The position numbers and the translations under genes are program-made. This document shows positions 35,413 through 36,283 of a stretch of 36,283 nt of DNA, one piece after another. This DNA is from Bacillota bacterium (GTDB taxonomy: Bacteria > Bacillota > UBA4882 > UBA8346), in assembly GCA_012735315.1 (NCBI GenBank), contig JAAYHS010000105.1:1-36283 (forward strand). Reading direction: 5' to 3'. The notes beneath the pieces are model-generated. The model was not told where the DNA came from, ran no database searches, and saw only the letters and a program-made list of their open reading frames with translations. The stretch's first letter is position 1. Every line of letters begins with the position of its first letter.

Positions 35413-35443
35413 GAGCGTTAATTGCCGTATGCATTAACGGCTC
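35413..35443 (+). promoter_or_regulatory. Hairpin in the galM leader
   Basis: GAGCGTTAAT (35413-35422) pairs with ATTAACGGCTC (35433-35443), ten pairs with one bulged G, loop TGCCGTATGC, followed by GATTTTATTCC. It lies 46 bases before the galM start. The imperfect T-rich tail allows an attenuator or weak terminator; an operator is another possibility. Confidence 0.4.
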
Positions 35444-35488
35444 GATTTTATTCCTTCGAAGCATTTTCTAAATGGGGGTCTTGCTTTC

Positions 35489-36283
35489 ATGGAGATCATT
35501 AAAGAGCCGTTCGGTCGGACAAAAGACGGCCGGGAAGTTTTTTCATTTACTTTACGCAACCGCCAAAAGGTAACCATAAAAATAATTACCTACGGCGGGA
35601 TCGTCGCCTCCATCCTAACCCCGGATCAATATGGGGGACTGGCTGATATTGCGCTCGGCTTTAACACCTTGAACGATTATTTGGCGGAACATCCCTATTT
35701 CGGAGCGCTCATCGGCCGTTTCGCCAACCGGATCGCCAATGGCAAATTTACGCTGAACGGAAAAGAATACCGCTTGGCGATTAACGACGGCAACAACCAT
35801 CTCCACGGCGGGTTGGTCGGTTTCGACAAGGTGGTCTGGGACGCGGAAGAATTTAAAAACGCCGCTGAGACCGGAGTGAAATTGACATACCGCTCGAAGG
35901 ACGGCGAGGAAGGATATCCGGGGAATCTTCAGGTTACGGTGGTTTATCTTTTGAATGAACAAAACGAACTGACCATCACTTATGAAGCGACAACCGATCA
36001 ACCGACAGTGGTCAATTTAACGAATCACACTTATTTCAACTTGTCCGGCGAAGGTTCGGGGGATATCCTGGACCATCAAATCATGATTAACGCCGACCGG
36101 TACACTGCCGTAACCGACGATTTAATCCCCACCGGAGAGCTTTGTTCCGTAAAAGGCTCGCCTCTGGATTTTACCGGTCTAAAAAGAATCGGCGCTTCAA
36201 TTAACGCCCTAAAAGGCGGTTACGACCACAACTACGTGTTGAACAAAACCGGCAATGAGCTATCATTCGCCGCGAAGGTGTAT
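35489..36283 (+). CDS. galM: Aldose 1-epimerase (mutarotase), C-terminus beyond window
   Basis: The first 265 codons lie in the window; the family is about 340-350 residues long. The start ATG follows a GGGGG sequence. Signatures are TYGGIVASILTPD, DIALGFNTLNDYL, IGRFANRIANGKF, the substrate-binding NDGNNHLHGG and the catalytic-histidine segment VNLTNHTYFNLSG. GalM interconverts alpha and beta anomers of galactose and glucose in the cytosol. It is preceded by a hairpin-containing leader and lies beside a group of secreted hydrolases, which fits sugar use, but the downstream genes are not visible. Confidence 0.95.
   Translation, partial: MEIIKEPFGRTKDGREVFSFTLRNRQKVTIKIITYGGIVASILTPDQYGGLADIALGFNTLNDYLAEHPYFGALIGRFANRIANGKFTLNGKEYRLAINDGNNHLHGGLVGFDKVVWDAEEFKNAAETGVKLTYRSKDGEEGYPGNLQVTVVYLLNEQNELTITYEATTDQPTVVNLTNHTYFNLSGEGSGDILDHQIMINADRYTAVTDDLIPTGELCSVKGSPLDFTGLKRIGASINALKGGYDHNYVLNKTGNELSFAAKVY

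Overview
The window looks like a chromosomal segment of a spore-forming member of the Bacillota (Firmicutes), probably from a Clostridia- or Limnochordia-type lineage. The evidence is a GerW/YtfJ sporulation protein with its DUF2953 partner, a LonB protease beside clpX, a HutP-family protein, an RqcH-type ribosome quality-control protein, strong AGGAGG-type ribosome binding sites, and a V-type ATPase operon. TTG and GTG starts are common. No genus can be named from the sequence alone. I see no prophage, insertion sequence, CRISPR array or plasmid gene; the window is mostly core chromosome with a secreted/accessory stretch on the right.

Region by region. Positions 1-4794 (minus strand) hold the front of a V/A-type ATPase operon in the order H-I-K-E-C-F-A, with A cut by the window edge. 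The proteolipid K keeps the residues that bind Na+ in the Enterococcus hirae ring, so the complex may move Na+. Positions 4920-7593 hold a DUF502 membrane protein and oligoendopeptidase F, separated by a period-9 tandem repeat. Positions 7854-9953 hold HutP-like, chorismate mutase (AroH) and HisC, a small group that fits aromatic amino acid or histidine metabolism. Positions 10213-12629 hold a small membrane protein, a BaiN/HI0933-type flavoprotein and a patatin-like hydrolase; the last two overlap. Positions 12820-17899 form a proteostasis block: trigger factor, ClpP and ClpX in close series, then a terminator, then LonB. A tRNA-Leu(UAG) with its own promoter and terminator follows, then a stand-alone purC, a HAD hydrolase, the DUF2953-GerW pair and a SERCA-type Ca2+ P-ATPase. 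RqcH is the first plus-strand gene; it converges on an acyl-CoA ligase across a shared bidirectional terminator.

From 27.9 kb rightward the genes are more accessory. There is a secreted stand-alone carbohydrate-binding-like module with a near-consensus promoter, a small unknown protein possibly followed by a 24-codon ORF, and a 651-residue cytosolic protein that joins a concanavalin-like domain to an FG-GAP-type beta-propeller. Next come a secreted subtilisin with a C-terminal discoidin domain, divergent from an Amidase_6 cysteine amidase, then a small zinc-ribbon protein and the first 265 codons of galM. Together they suggest extracellular polysaccharide, protein and wall processing.

Intergenic spaces carry several unrelated families of short low-complexity or hairpin repeats: period-9 ATCAGCG, inverted CACGGAGA, AGGAGTCGGGAGT, paired CCCTCTCC hairpins and a GAGCAC-rich patch. 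This density of different small repeats, together with the HutP-AroH linkage and the large propeller protein, is the least ordinary aspect of the window. I do not see a clearly new defence or mobile system.
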